Below, one piece after another: positions 37,916 to 48,448 of a DNA stretch of 64,000 bases. Both the position numbers and the translations under genes were made by a program. A model generated the notes under the pieces. The model saw only the letters and a list, made by a program, of their open reading frames with translations, searched no databases and had not been told where the DNA came from. This DNA is from Strongyloides papillosus (lineage: Eukaryota > Nematoda > Chromadorea > Rhabditida > Strongyloididae): contig SRSI01000013.1 of assembly GCA_005656395.1 (NCBI GenBank), positions 1,178,001-1,242,000 on the forward strand. The letters are read 5' to 3'. Numbering within the stretch: the first letter of the stretch is position 1; each line of letters starts with the position of its first letter.

Positions 37916-38737
37916 GTGAATATAAATAATCAAAATTTTGTTATTCACATATTTTCGTAACTATATCTAATCCTATTCTACAAACTAGTCATTTATGTTT
38001 AACAAAAATTAATTGAATTGTTAATTAACTAAATTATAAATGTGTCATAAACTTTATTAGTGAATTGTTCTCCATATCTCAATGATGATCAAAGACGTAG
38101 TAATTCCTAATATTTAGAAGTGGATACCAAAATTTTGTTTGTTAAAAAATAATTTTTACGAATATAGCTTTAACTAAACTTTTTTATTTTTTATGTTTAA
38201 ATAAACTACTTTTATCTAAGTGAAAACACTTGTTATATATTTCGAGAATGCATGATCAGATTAAGCTAATATAAATAGCTTATACAATATTTCTTATTCA
38301 ATTTATATAAAATTATAATTTCTAATTATTTTTAAAAAAAAAACTCGTAATTTATAAAAATACAGAAAATTTTATCAAAAGAAAAATGAATTGTTAATAA
38401 TTAATTTTTATTGTGAAAATTAATAAAAAATTAGCATTTTCATTTAACGTATTAAAAAATACTCCTTCTTTATTTGCAAAAATGACTTTTACGGATCTGT
38501 TATAATTATAATAATTTGTAGCAAAGATTATTGTTTAAAGATAAAAAATTACTACTGCAGTTTTGAATGATGTAAATTAATTATGTTATTATAATATAAT
38601 ATCTTAAAAATTAATTCTGATTTAAAGATAGCAATGTTTTTCATATTTTACCGAAAATATAAATTGAACAAAAAATATTGAAGCGAATACTTTACTAATG
38701 AAAAATAAAGATAATAATAATTAAAGTTTATTAATTA
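37916..38737. other. AT-rich spacer
   Basis: About 820 bases between the foldback element and the 3' end of the large EGF/VWA gene; no feature seen. Confidence 0.5.
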
Positions 38738-41700
38738 CTATTCACCACATCTTGAAAATCTTCTGCAAGAGTGAGATTGAACAAAATTGACTGCGTTTGT
38801 TTGGAATTTATCAGCATCACTTGAGACATACATACATGTATTTCCATTAAGAACTTCAATAGGTGCTTTACTTTGAACATTCAAACCAACTGTCAATAAT
38901 CCCCAACTTCCAGATCTCTTTAAACTTTTATAAGCTTGTAAAGCATCATCTCCAGAATAATTATCATTTGATGTAAGGTAAACAATTGTATGTTTAACAC
39001 TAGTATCACTACGATATCCTGAATTTGAATCAGTGGCAACAGATCTAGCTAAATAAAATGCTGATGCCAAATTTTGTCCTGTTAAATTAGTTGGTTGGAA
39101 TGTGTTAAAATATCCAAATAAACCATCTGAAGTTGTTGTTTGAGATAAATTAAAGTTAAGTGTTGATTGATCAGCAACAGATATACCTCCGACTCGAGTG
39201 TTGTTTAATCCTTGTACATAGTATTTTCCAACAATTCCAATAGCTGAACTTTTAAGATTAGAAAAATACTTATTAACTGATGTATCCATAACAAATAAGA
39301 AATCTTGTTTAACTAATCCTAAATCACAGGACGCTGCTGGTGGATCTCTTTCCGGCATCTCATCAAGACAACTTCCTGATGTAACACGTCTAAAGTTGTT
39401 TCCTTTGTCATCAACACCATAAATAGCAACTTCAAAGTTTCCAAACATGCATTCAAATGTCTGAGTTGAATAGTATTCATAAGAACAAGCATCACGTTTC
39501 TTTATTTCTGATGTAAAGAATAAACCTCTTTCACTGTAAAGTTGAACAAATGTTAATTGACCAACATTTAGATTATTTGCATGGAACATAAGAACATTCT
39601 TAACACCAATCTTACCAATTGGAGCAAAATATCCATCATCTTGGGTTGCTCCATTCATGTGATCAGTGACAGCAGCGTAACCTGTGAAAACTTCGAGTGA
39701 AGAATTTACATGAATTAAAGCATTACAAAATTGAGAAGATGTTTTCGTGAATAACCTATATGTACCAGATTTAAGATATGATGAGGAATCAGCTTTGATA
39801 ACGTATATTTTGTTGGTGTCAGATGAAACAACTGGTGTTGGAAGAGTTATTTGTTTTTGATCAGGTCCATATAATTTTAATTGAGCATCATATCCACCAA
39901 CATAAGAAATTGTAAAATCATTGGCAGTTGAATCAATTTGGAAGATTGCTTCGTCATTCGTACAATTTCTTGTTGAAGCTATAACTTCAACTAAATTAGT
40001 TGTATACAATGTTGGGAAGTATAATGGAAGGAGTTGTGTTGCAACTTGACGCGACGTCATAACATGTACATTTCCACCACCCAGAGCCGCAAGTCTCGTT
40101 AAGCCACGTGCTTCTGGTGTGTCAAATCCTTGACCACATGGTGAAGCAGCATCAGGTATAATAACATTTATAACTGGTTTAACTTGTTGCATTTGAGTAA
40201 ACAAATCATAATAATCATAATCCTCGGCACCAGAACGTGTAAAGAGAAGAACTTGAGAATTTGGTTTATTGAAGTCTGATCTTGAGAATAAGTAATTCAT
40301 TACTCTATATATTGGTCTATGACAACTACTTCCACTTGGACATGGCATACTATCAGCACATTGTCCACTAGGAATGCTCTTTAATCCATTAATGATATCA
40401 TTGATATTGGAAGAAGCAACAACTGGAGCCCATACACCACTATTTTTTGTTTGATCAAATGGTACAAGAATATAATTACTGAACCAAAGTTGATTTTTCT
40501 GGGTAATTTGTTGAACGGTATTTTTTAGTGTTGCTATTAAATATTTAATCATTGATGTTGATCCATAAGATTGTTCGATAACAATAGCTAATGTTTTATG
40601 ATTATCACCGAAATCTTGTGGGTGTTTTAATTCACACATTGGTGTTTCACAAGAAACTCCAGTAAATTCTTGTTGACATGTACATGTACCTGCCTCATTG
40701 ATCTGTCCACCATTAAAACATAATACAGTACCACATCTTGATCCAGTATAGTTAGGTGGGCAGATACATTGGCCGTTGTAAAGATAACCACCATTCATAC
40801 ACTTTGTAATTGGTGATGCACAAATTGATGTAGAGAGGCGTTCAAATAAGTTGCCGAATTGATCAACACCAGAGAATTTGACAAAATATTCATGTGATAG
40901 GACGCTTGAACCTTTATCTGGACAGGCAAATGTTTGTGAAACAGATACATATGAACATTCCTCACGTCTTTGGAAGGTTACTGGTGTTAACATTGTTGCA
41001 GGTCTTGTTGAGTTGGCGTTATATTTGTACATGAAAGCATAATTTAAGTTACCATCAACGTTATTAACAAAACTCTCTGTATTAATTGGATCTAAACCTG
41101 TTGCTGTTGCAATATATCTGTTAGTTGATGAACCAAGATTAGCGACACTTTGTGGAATATCTTCATGGATATCATTGACAAAGCCATAGAATACTTGAAT
41201 TTGTGATTGAATCATCGCATTAAAGTAACATTGTCCAGTACCGTTTATTTTAACTTTCCAAATACCAGCTGGTAAGAGGTTAGCTGAATCCATATCAGGT
41301 GAGATAACTTGTCCGTATTTATGTTTCTGACAGATAAAGTTATATGTTGCATTACAGGCATCTCTATACCATTTGCTTTGTCCAGTGGCATCTTTTTGAA
41401 GGTAAGCACAATCTAAACCATCACCACTAACTGGTGGTGTAGCCCAGTTAGAATATGATCCAAGTTGTATACTTTTAACACCATCTGGAGCATCCCAACG
41501 CCATATATTGTCAGAACCTCTTCTAAGACCCATCCAAACTCCAATTGTACCGATTTGACCATCAAAGAATGTTTCTTTTTGTGGACTAAATAAGTCAAAG
41601 AGGAACGATCCTTTGGTTTGGTGACATCTAAGTTGAGCATCACCCCAAGCAAGACGACTAGTTTGAAGGTTATAACAATATTGCTTTCTTGAAATTTCAC

Positions 41701-44700
41701 GTTTACTATCACATGGAATAATGTATTGATTAATCATGTTTGAGCTATCACTCAAAATTTGATTCAAATAATTGGCAGTAGCATCATTTCCATATGAATC
41801 AGAAACAGAAATTTGTAAATTGGATCCATGAGCCGCAATGGTAAAGGATTGTGACCATTGATCAACTGGTAAATAGTATATAATTGGATTAATACTACAG
41901 TCAAGAGATGAAAAGGCACCAAATCTTCCTGATTGATGGATTGTTGGAATGTAACTTAAGTAATCGCCTGGTGTTACAGTAAACATAACGTCACCATTAG
42001 TAAATTCAACTAAACTTGTCAAGTCTGCAGAAAGTGTTGTTGTTCTATCACCGTTATTGCAAATTTTTGTTGATGGAATAACAATGTTTATTGTTGATTG
42101 AAGAGATTCCAAATTAATAAGAATATTATTATAACTTGATTGAGCGAAATCAGAATTCAAATAGTCAGAATCGGTGAAAATAAAGAATAATGGTTGATTC
42201 TTTTGATTATAAAGACCAGCAAGACTCAATGCTTCCATAAGTTGACCATTACAATTAGCTTTGGGATCAGATAATAATGGCATTTGAGCAACATTATTAA
42301 AAGCTGTCAAAAAGTCACCACTATATGTTCCATTATATTGTCCAACATTATATGTACTATTGTATGCTATCAAGATATATTGAGTTATAAAGGTACTTGA
42401 AACTCCTTGCAAATCACGGATAAGATCTGGAAGTTTATTATTTAATTCATTGACAGCTTGTTGCATTGAATATTCAATATTAACAATAAATACAAGCGAT
42501 CTTTCTTCATTAATAAATTGAACATTAGTTGATCTATCTGTACATTTAATATTTTCACAATACATTCCTCCAGTACCAGTTGGACAGTTACATCTACCAT
42601 TAAATTGTTGTCCACCATTTTGACAATTTATTTGATCACAATATTGTCCACTCCAATTTTGTTGACAAATACATTGTGATGTATTATATGGATTTTGTAC
42701 ACCCCCATTTTGACAGGTACCTGGTGGAGCTGGTGTCAATACAATATCAGCGCATACAGCTGGAATCGATCTTTGAATTGTATTACTATTTAAATCATCA
42801 GCATATACAGTAATCATAAGTTCTTGGTCTGGTACTCTACAGGAATAGGCACCAAAGTATAATTGATAATCACATTGATCTCTATAAATTCCATTAGAGA
42901 AGTATACTGGAACAACGTTTCCAAATTTATCTGTACTATAAATTGTCATTTCAGCAAATAATCTTAGTGGATCATTAATATTATTTTGTAAACCACCTAA
43001 TTGTGCAACTAAATGTGATGCTCTCTGATAGACCGGATCAAAGAAACTAACATCATTGGTAACTTCATTAGATATACCAAGGAATAATTCATATTTTGAT
43101 TCTGTCATAACACGATAACTACATGGATATGTACCACCGCCAACAGTAGAGAAGATAGCAAGATACTCACCAATCATCAAATCTTGGTTATATATCTCCC
43201 AAATATATGAATCTCCGTTATGAGCATTCAATAATGGTGAAATTACTTGGAAGTCTGGACGTGTTATAGTAAGTGTAAGATTTGTTCCTGTTGCAAGAAT
43301 AAAGACACTTTTATCTGTATTATCAACAAAGAATGTTGTATAACCCTTCATAAGGCAATTTCTATAATCACCAAACAAAACCATATTCATTTGGAAAGCT
43401 GTTGATGATTGAACCCATTGATAGAAATGAACAAAATCATTTGTTGGCAGTTGATAAGCAAGACCACCTGAGCGTCTAGAAACATATTCAAGAACCTCAA
43501 AACCAGAATTCATTGGATCAAATCCACATTTGTTTGAAGAATCTGTTATCATGAATATATGGATTGGGAATTTTCTTGCTGTATTTCTATGCATTACACT
43601 TAAGTAATCTTCATCTGGTGATGATATAACATCGGTAAAGACATATATTGGTGATTTATTATAAATAAGTTGTGTATCAAAAACACTTTCAATACCTCCA
43701 ACAATTGTATCAGTACACCCAGTAGCTGTAGTTGGTGAATTTTCAAGAGCACGTAAATTATCATAAAAATCATTTATATCACGGAAGTCATTTTTACTAG
43801 TGATGCCACCGTCAGAGACCGTTACGAGAACAAATGAATGATAAACATCCTTATTATTTATACTCCATATTAAATCATTCATCTGCATAGATGAAATCAT
43901 TAATTCAATCTTACTTTTAATAGTTTGTGAGAGACGAACAACAATAATTAAAGATTTGTAATCAGTTCCAAATCCAGTTTGATGAGCATCAGGACATACA
44001 ACATCTTGACAATTCAATCCTGAAAAACCTGTTGGACAATCACAAGCTAATCCTGAGTTTATAGAAATACCACCATTAACACAAGCAACATTTTGGCATG
44101 TTTGTCCTGTAAAATATTCTGGACATATACAATAAACTGATGTTGAGGTATTTCCAACAATTGTACCACCATTCATACATTCTGTTGGAGGTGGTTGAGT
44201 TACTGGTGGTGGTGTTGGTGGGTTGTACGGTGCTAAACACGTAAAAGTATTTGAACGTCTAAATGGATATCCATTATCGTCAATACCATCAATAGTATAC
44301 ATAAATTCGCTATCTTTTTCATTACAGGTATACATACCAGCATAATAAGCGTAGCTACAACCAAAACGTGTTGTTAAGACAGCAACCCAATCAGGATTAT
44401 AGTTACCATTCTTGCGAATTTTGACCGATCCAATAAAACCAGGTGATGGTAAATTTAGTGGTTGAACAGTGAAATATTCAGATGCTCCAGAGACACCGTC
44501 ATGTGGAGTATCGTCATTAGAATTACTTACAAATCCACCAGAAACAACAAGTTGTGACGCAGAATTAATTGAAACGATACAGAAACTTGTTGGCGTATTA
44601 CCATTATCAACAGAAACAGAGAAGGCACCAGGAACTAAATTCGCATAAGAACTTACAGCTTGTCCAGGTGAATTATATACAGAGACGTATGGTATAATTT

Positions 44701-45091
44701 GCCCGTTTGAATCAGTTAAATTGATAGTTGGAGAACCTTGATCAGAATGAGCAGTTATCATAACGTATTTCATTGAACGATCAACTGGAAATTCAATTGA
44801 ACCAACACATCCTGATTGGAAATTCATTTTGTCAATCAAGATACTTGAAGTATCAGTTGGCATTGATGGGACAGATTTATTGGTACATATTGGAGATTCA
44901 CAAAATCTTCCAGTCCATCCTGCTGGACATGATAAATATGGACCATTCGCTGCTAAATTTTCAATATCGAGAAAATCATTAGAATTTAATGGTGCAAAAG
45001 CATTTGCTAATTTTAGACGATTTAAATGTTCATCTGCATTTGTAATGCTAGTTAGTATAGCAAGTACAAATAAACAATAAAACTTATACAT
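38738..45091 (-). CDS. irg-7: Large secreted EGF / VWA / C-type lectin protein, IRG-7-like
   Basis: One uninterrupted exon of 2117 codons. Met at 45091 is preferred because it starts a clean signal peptide (MYKFYCLFVLAILTSITNA) and an ATTCTTTATAG acceptor sits 8 nt upstream; an in-frame ATG at 45139 would add 16 residues. Approximate order: EGF 54-69; EGF pair 300-370, VWA-like 377-560; EGF pair 789-852, VWA-like 857-1044; C-type lectin 1120-1258; EGF pair 1429-1487, VWA-like 1492-1684; final VWA 1920-2115 with FLFVMDTSVN as a MIDAS-type motif. Between these lie repeated cysteine-containing beta-type segments, so the protein is about three copies of one module. The lectin domain lacks an EPN/QPD motif and has WYRDAC in place of WND, so calcium-dependent sugar binding is doubtful. 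C. elegans IRG-7 has the same domain types and acts in intestinal pathogen response; orthology is inferred. Confidence 0.8.
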   Translation of the reverse strand: MYKFYCLFVLAILTSITNADEHLNRLKLANAFAPLNSNDFLDIENLAANGPYLSCPAGWTGRFCESPICTNKSVPSMPTDTSSILIDKMNFQSGCVGSIEFPVDRSMKYVMITAHSDQGSPTINLTDSNGQIIPYVSVYNSPGQAVSSYANLVPGAFSVSVDNGNTPTSFCIVSINSASQLVVSGGFVSNSNDDTPHDGVSGASEYFTVQPLNLPSPGFIGSVKIRKNGNYNPDWVAVLTTRFGCSYAYYAGMYTCNEKDSEFMYTIDGIDDNGYPFRRSNTFTCLAPYNPPTPPPVTQPPPTECMNGGTIVGNTSTSVYCICPEYFTGQTCQNVACVNGGISINSGLACDCPTGFSGLNCQDVVCPDAHQTGFGTDYKSLIIVVRLSQTIKSKIELMISSMQMNDLIWSINNKDVYHSFVLVTVSDGGITSKNDFRDINDFYDNLRALENSPTTATGCTDTIVGGIESVFDTQLIYNKSPIYVFTDVISSPDEDYLSVMHRNTARKFPIHIFMITDSSNKCGFDPMNSGFEVLEYVSRRSGGLAYQLPTNDFVHFYQWVQSSTAFQMNMVLFGDYRNCLMKGYTTFFVDNTDKSVFILATGTNLTLTITRPDFQVISPLLNAHNGDSYIWEIYNQDLMIGEYLAIFSTVGGGTYPCSYRVMTESKYELFLGISNEVTNDVSFFDPVYQRASHLVAQLGGLQNNINDPLRLFAEMTIYSTDKFGNVVPVYFSNGIYRDQCDYQLYFGAYSCRVPDQELMITVYADDLNSNTIQRSIPAVCADIVLTPAPPGTCQNGGVQNPYNTSQCICQQNWSGQYCDQINCQNGGQQFNGRCNCPTGTGGMYCENIKCTDRSTNVQFINEERSLVFIVNIEYSMQQAVNELNNKLPDLIRDLQGVSSTFITQYILIAYNSTYNVGQYNGTYSGDFLTAFNNVAQMPLLSDPKANCNGQLMEALSLAGLYNQKNQPLFFIFTDSDYLNSDFAQSSYNNILINLESLQSTINIVIPSTKICNNGDRTTTLSADLTSLVEFTNGDVMFTVTPGDYLSYIPTIHQSGRFGAFSSLDCSINPIIYYLPVDQWSQSFTIAAHGSNLQISVSDSYGNDATANYLNQILSDSSNMINQYIIPCDSKREISRKQYCYNLQTSRLAWGDAQLRCHQTKGSFLFDLFSPQKETFFDGQIGTIGVWMGLRRGSDNIWRWDAPDGVKSIQLGSYSNWATPPVSGDGLDCAYLQKDATGQSKWYRDACNATYNFICQKHKYGQVISPDMDSANLLPAGIWKVKINGTGQCYFNAMIQSQIQVFYGFVNDIHEDIPQSVANLGSSTNRYIATATGLDPINTESFVNNVDGNLNYAFMYKYNANSTRPATMLTPVTFQRREECSYVSVSQTFACPDKGSSVLSHEYFVKFSGVDQFGNLFERLSTSICASPITKCMNGGYLYNGQCICPPNYTGSRCGTVLCFNGGQINEAGTCTCQQEFTGVSCETPMCELKHPQDFGDNHKTLAIVIEQSYGSTSMIKYLIATLKNTVQQITQKNQLWFSNYILVPFDQTKNSGVWAPVVASSNINDIINGLKSIPSGQCADSMPCPSGSSCHRPIYRVMNYLFSRSDFNKPNSQVLLFTRSGAEDYDYYDLFTQMQQVKPVINVIIPDAASPCGQGFDTPEARGLTRLAALGGGNVHVMTSRQVATQLLPLYFPTLYTTNLVEVIASTRNCTNDEAIFQIDSTANDFTISYVGGYDAQLKLYGPDQKQITLPTPVVSSDTNKIYVIKADSSSYLKSGTYRLFTKTSSQFCNALIHVNSSLEVFTGYAAVTDHMNGATQDDGYFAPIGKIGVKNVLMFHANNLNVGQLTFVQLYSERGLFFTSEIKKRDACSYEYYSTQTFECMFGNFEVAIYGVDDKGNNFRRVTSGSCLDEMPERDPPAASCDLGLVKQDFLFVMDTSVNKYFSNLKSSAIGIVGKYYVQGLNNTRVGGISVADQSTLNFNLSQTTTSDGLFGYFNTFQPTNLTGQNLASAFYLARSVATDSNSGYRSDTSVKHTIVYLTSNDNYSGDDALQAYKSLKRSGSWGLLTVGLNVQSKAPIEVLNGNTCMYVSSDADKFQTNAVNFVQSHSCRRFSRCGE

Positions 45092-45438
45092 GAATATACT
45101 ATAAAGAATTATCAAATTCCTCTCTCTTTTATTTAACATTATTGACGGTAATTGGATGTTTGATAAGAATGATAAGATTTTAACACTAATATAATAAATT
45201 TAATATCACTTAAAAGTTAGTATAATAAAAAACTATAATATTAGTTACAACGATAGTGACATCAAATATATTTTCAGGATTATTGATATACATTAATAAA
45301 TGTATTTTGACGGCTTATCAAACATAAATGGAAATATTAATTGAATCAAATTTACGTCCAATTAATTTTTAAAGATAAGAAAATAGTGGTCATAATTATA
45401 GAAATTTTTGTTTGCAACAAATATATTTAACTTTGTTG
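45092..45438. other. Short intergenic region with the IRG-7-like promoter
   Basis: About 350 bases with the tandem GATA sites; no gene. Confidence 0.5.
45161..45176. promoter_or_regulatory. Tandem GATA-factor sites (TGATAAG x2)
   Basis: TGATAAG at 45161-45167 and again at 45170-45176, 70-85 bp upstream of the preferred start of the IRG-7-like gene. Nematode intestinal GATA factors (ELT-2/ELT-7) use TGATAA sites close to gut-gene starts. Confidence 0.5.
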
Positions 45439-45955
45439 TTAAATTGGCATGTTATAATTTTCGTTGATTTTAAAATATTTTTTTGAAAAATGGTAGCATA
45501 AATTTTTCCATGCCCTTAAACGACTTTCACACTCACTCTCCGTCCAATTCCTATAAGGATTTGGATCAAGTGATATTTCAATATTTACGATAAATGTGTT
45601 TAAATATTTTAATATAAAGTCAAAAAGTATTTTACTTTTTTCTGGTGTTATTGCGTGGTAGAAGAAATACTTTCCATTGTTAAATTTTCCTGTAACCTCA
45701 GCACATGTCCAATAACCTTCGCTTGTTATGTTTTTAATAATATGTGGAGGATTATAATATACATAATTATCACCATACTGTTTCCATAACTCAACAGATT
45801 TAATTTTTTTATCATGACTTTCCTCCCATATAGCCATAACACCTTCCCATATAATTAATAAATCTTTATTAATAATGTAAATTAAAAAATATTAAATAAG
45901 AACACTTACTTTGTACATCATTGAATAAATACCAACAGGGAACTTCAAAGACCAT
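45439..45955 (-). CDS. Unrecognised 156-aa protein
   Basis: Exons 45910-45955 and 45439-45863 (46-nt intron, GTAAGT donor, AATAAAG acceptor, phase 1) give 156 aa starting MVFEVPCWYLFNDVQ. An AAAATTTTAG trans-splice-type acceptor lies 21 nt before the ATG. The first ATG inside exon 2 (45837) would give 132 aa, but the reading frame continues upstream to the splice site. The sequence is rich in Trp, Tyr and Asn with four cysteines and no signal peptide, membrane helix or motif that I know. Features are WEESHDKKIKSVELWKQYGD near residue 26 and NPYRNWTESECESRLRAW near 115. Coding is supported by splice signals, composition and length; no function is proposed. Confidence 0.55.
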
Positions 45956-47209
45956 CAATAAATAGAGAATTGTGTACTAAAATTTTCTTATACTATATAA
46001 TAGTTACATAAAAATTTTGCTTCTTACAATACAAAAGTTTAAAAAAATTAATTTAGTTGTAGAGTATAAAAATTCTCAGAAATAAAGAGTACTTCAAAAA
46101 TCTTTCTTTTTATAATATTTTAAAGAATTAGATATCACATAAAGTATAGAAATTTATTCTTTGTACTCTAAAAGAAATCAGACATATTCTTTAAATATAT
46201 CAAATTCATTTATACTCATCAATTACTTGATTACAAGTTAAATAAAAATTAAAAAAATTTATAATGTAGGATATATTAAAACAAAAACCTTGATTGATTA
46301 ATTATTTTGCCAATTTATATATATTTAATGGTGATGATGTTGTAAACAGTGATATTAGTCAATTAAGTGATGTATAAAAACATTTGTTCCTTGATATATC
46401 ATTAAATTTTTTATCTTAAACTTACAACTTTTTATAAAATTAATAATAACAAAGTTCTTTCAAAAATATTTTTAAATCAAAATGTATATTTAGTAATTGT
46501 GAATTTACTTCATATAACAAAAATAATAAAAGTCTTTTACATATATTTGAATTGGTGCATAAAAAAGTCAATAAAGAATTAGTAAATAATGGTATATCAA
46601 ATGTTATAATAATAATTCAAATATTTTGTTCTTTTTGTTATTATTTCTTTAAATGTATGAACAATATGAGTAAAAAAGTTGCTCTTATTTTTTAAATTTT
46701 TATGACACATAATTAGCTATTTACCGTTGAATAGGTAATATATTAAAAACTAAACTTTATGTTATTTTAAAGCAATTATTAATTTTATGTTATCATATTG
46801 TTTCCTTTTTATGATATTTTGTTTTTTTTTGTTTAAAATTCAATATCAATGCAGCTGAACAATGATCAAAAGGTATAATTGACGGACATCTCATTTAATT
46901 TAAGATTTATATTCTACTCTATAGATATTCCTAGATCTTACCACCATTGTTAAACATATCATTAATATAATATAACATAAATTTGCTTCCTCTTTACAAT
47001 ATAACTTTTAATTTCAAACATATTTTTACAAACTTGTTTATACTTTTTTTTTATCACCAAGTCAAATCTCATTAAAAACAAATAACAATCATAACAAAAT
47101 TTAATAATTCCATAGTTTATTTATTTTTAATCAAATTAGTAAGAAGTAATAAAAAGTGATGAAGAAAATTATTTTCTATATATAACTATAATAGATAGGA
47201 AAAATTCTT
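45956..47209. other. AT-rich intergenic region
   Basis: About 1.25 kb with no recognisable feature. Confidence 0.5.
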
Positions 47210-48448
47210 TTAAACTCTTTCAAGAAGTACAGCAATTCCTTGGCCACCACCAATACATGCTGATCCGATACCATATTGAATATTTTTGCGTTTCATTTGA
47301 TGTGCAAGATGAGCTAAAATCCTCGCTCCAGAAGCAGCTAATGGATGTCCAAGTGCAATAGCACCACCATTAATATTAAACTTGTCAATATCAACTTTTA
47401 ATTCTCTTTGACATGCAATAACTTGTGCAGCAAAAGCTTCATTGATTTCAATTAAATCAATTTTATCCAATGTTATTCCAGTCTTCTTGATAACACCATT
47501 AATTGCTGGTACTGGACCAATTCCCATGATGCTTGGATCACATCCTGATACATGCCATCCGACAATTCTAACTAGTGGTTCTAATTTTAATTTCTCAACG
47601 GCAGTATCTGATGCGACGACAAGTGCAGCAGCACCATCACAGATTCCAGATGCATTACCTGCTGTAACAAGACCATCTTTTTTGAATACTGGTGCAAGTG
47701 TTCCTAATTTTTCGACTGTTGTAACTCTTGGATGTTCATCAACCTCAAATGTAACTTCTCCCTTTTTTCCTTTAATTGTCATAGGAGTAATTTCATCTTT
47801 AAAGACACCAGAGTTATTTGCTAATGACCACCTCATTTGTGATTTGTTGGCATATTCGTCTACATCTTTTCTTGTTAATTTGTATATCTCTCCAAGCTTC
47901 TCTGCTGTAAGAGCCATTGGTGTTTTTATGTAAGCATCAGTCAAACCGGACCAGAGAGAATCTTCAAATTCTACTGGTTTGCCAAGAGTGGTTCCAAAAC
48001 GTGTACCACGAACAACAAATGGTGCTTGGGACATTGATTCAGTACCTCCGGCAAGGACAACATTTGAATCACCTGCGACAATTTGGAGACATCCGTCAAT
48101 TACTGATTGGAAACCTGATCCACAAAGTCTATTTACAGTTACAGCTGGAACTGGAGCTGGTACACCGACTTTAAGTGCTGAGTGTCTTGCTAAATATATG
48201 GCATCTTTGGAAGTTTGAACAACATTACCAACAACGACATGATCTACATCTTCTGGTTTAATAGCGGCTTGTTGAATAGCTGCTTTATTTGCAACAACCT
48301 GTAAATCAGTTGCCGAATGATTTTTTAATGATCCTCCAAAAGTACCAAAAGGTGTTCTTTTAGCTCCAACAATAAATATACCTAAAATTTTAATTTTTTT
48401 AATGTATTAAGAAAAAAACAATAACATACCTTTAGTGAGACCAGACAT
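47210..48448 (-). CDS. 3-ketoacyl-CoA thiolase (ACAA2 type)
   Basis: Exons 48430-48448 (19 nt) and 47210-48381, phase 1, give 396 aa, one residue short of human ACAA2. Thiolase residues are in place: acyl-accepting Cys93 in NRLCGSGFQS, His352 in GGAIALGHPL, and Cys382 in GSACIGGGQG. GGTESMSQAPF and SGCDPSIMGIGPVPA are specific to the ACAA2/acetyl-CoA acyltransferase branch rather than ACAT1. The enzyme cleaves 3-ketoacyl-CoA in the last step of fatty-acid beta-oxidation. No classical presequence is obvious (human ACAA2 also has an uncleaved N-terminus), and the C-terminus (LLERV) is not a peroxisomal PTS1, so mitochondria are likely. Confidence 0.95.

Noticed and set aside
47442..48218. Plus-strand open frames across the thiolase
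   Set aside because: Antisense shadows; the minus strand carries all thiolase active-site motifs.
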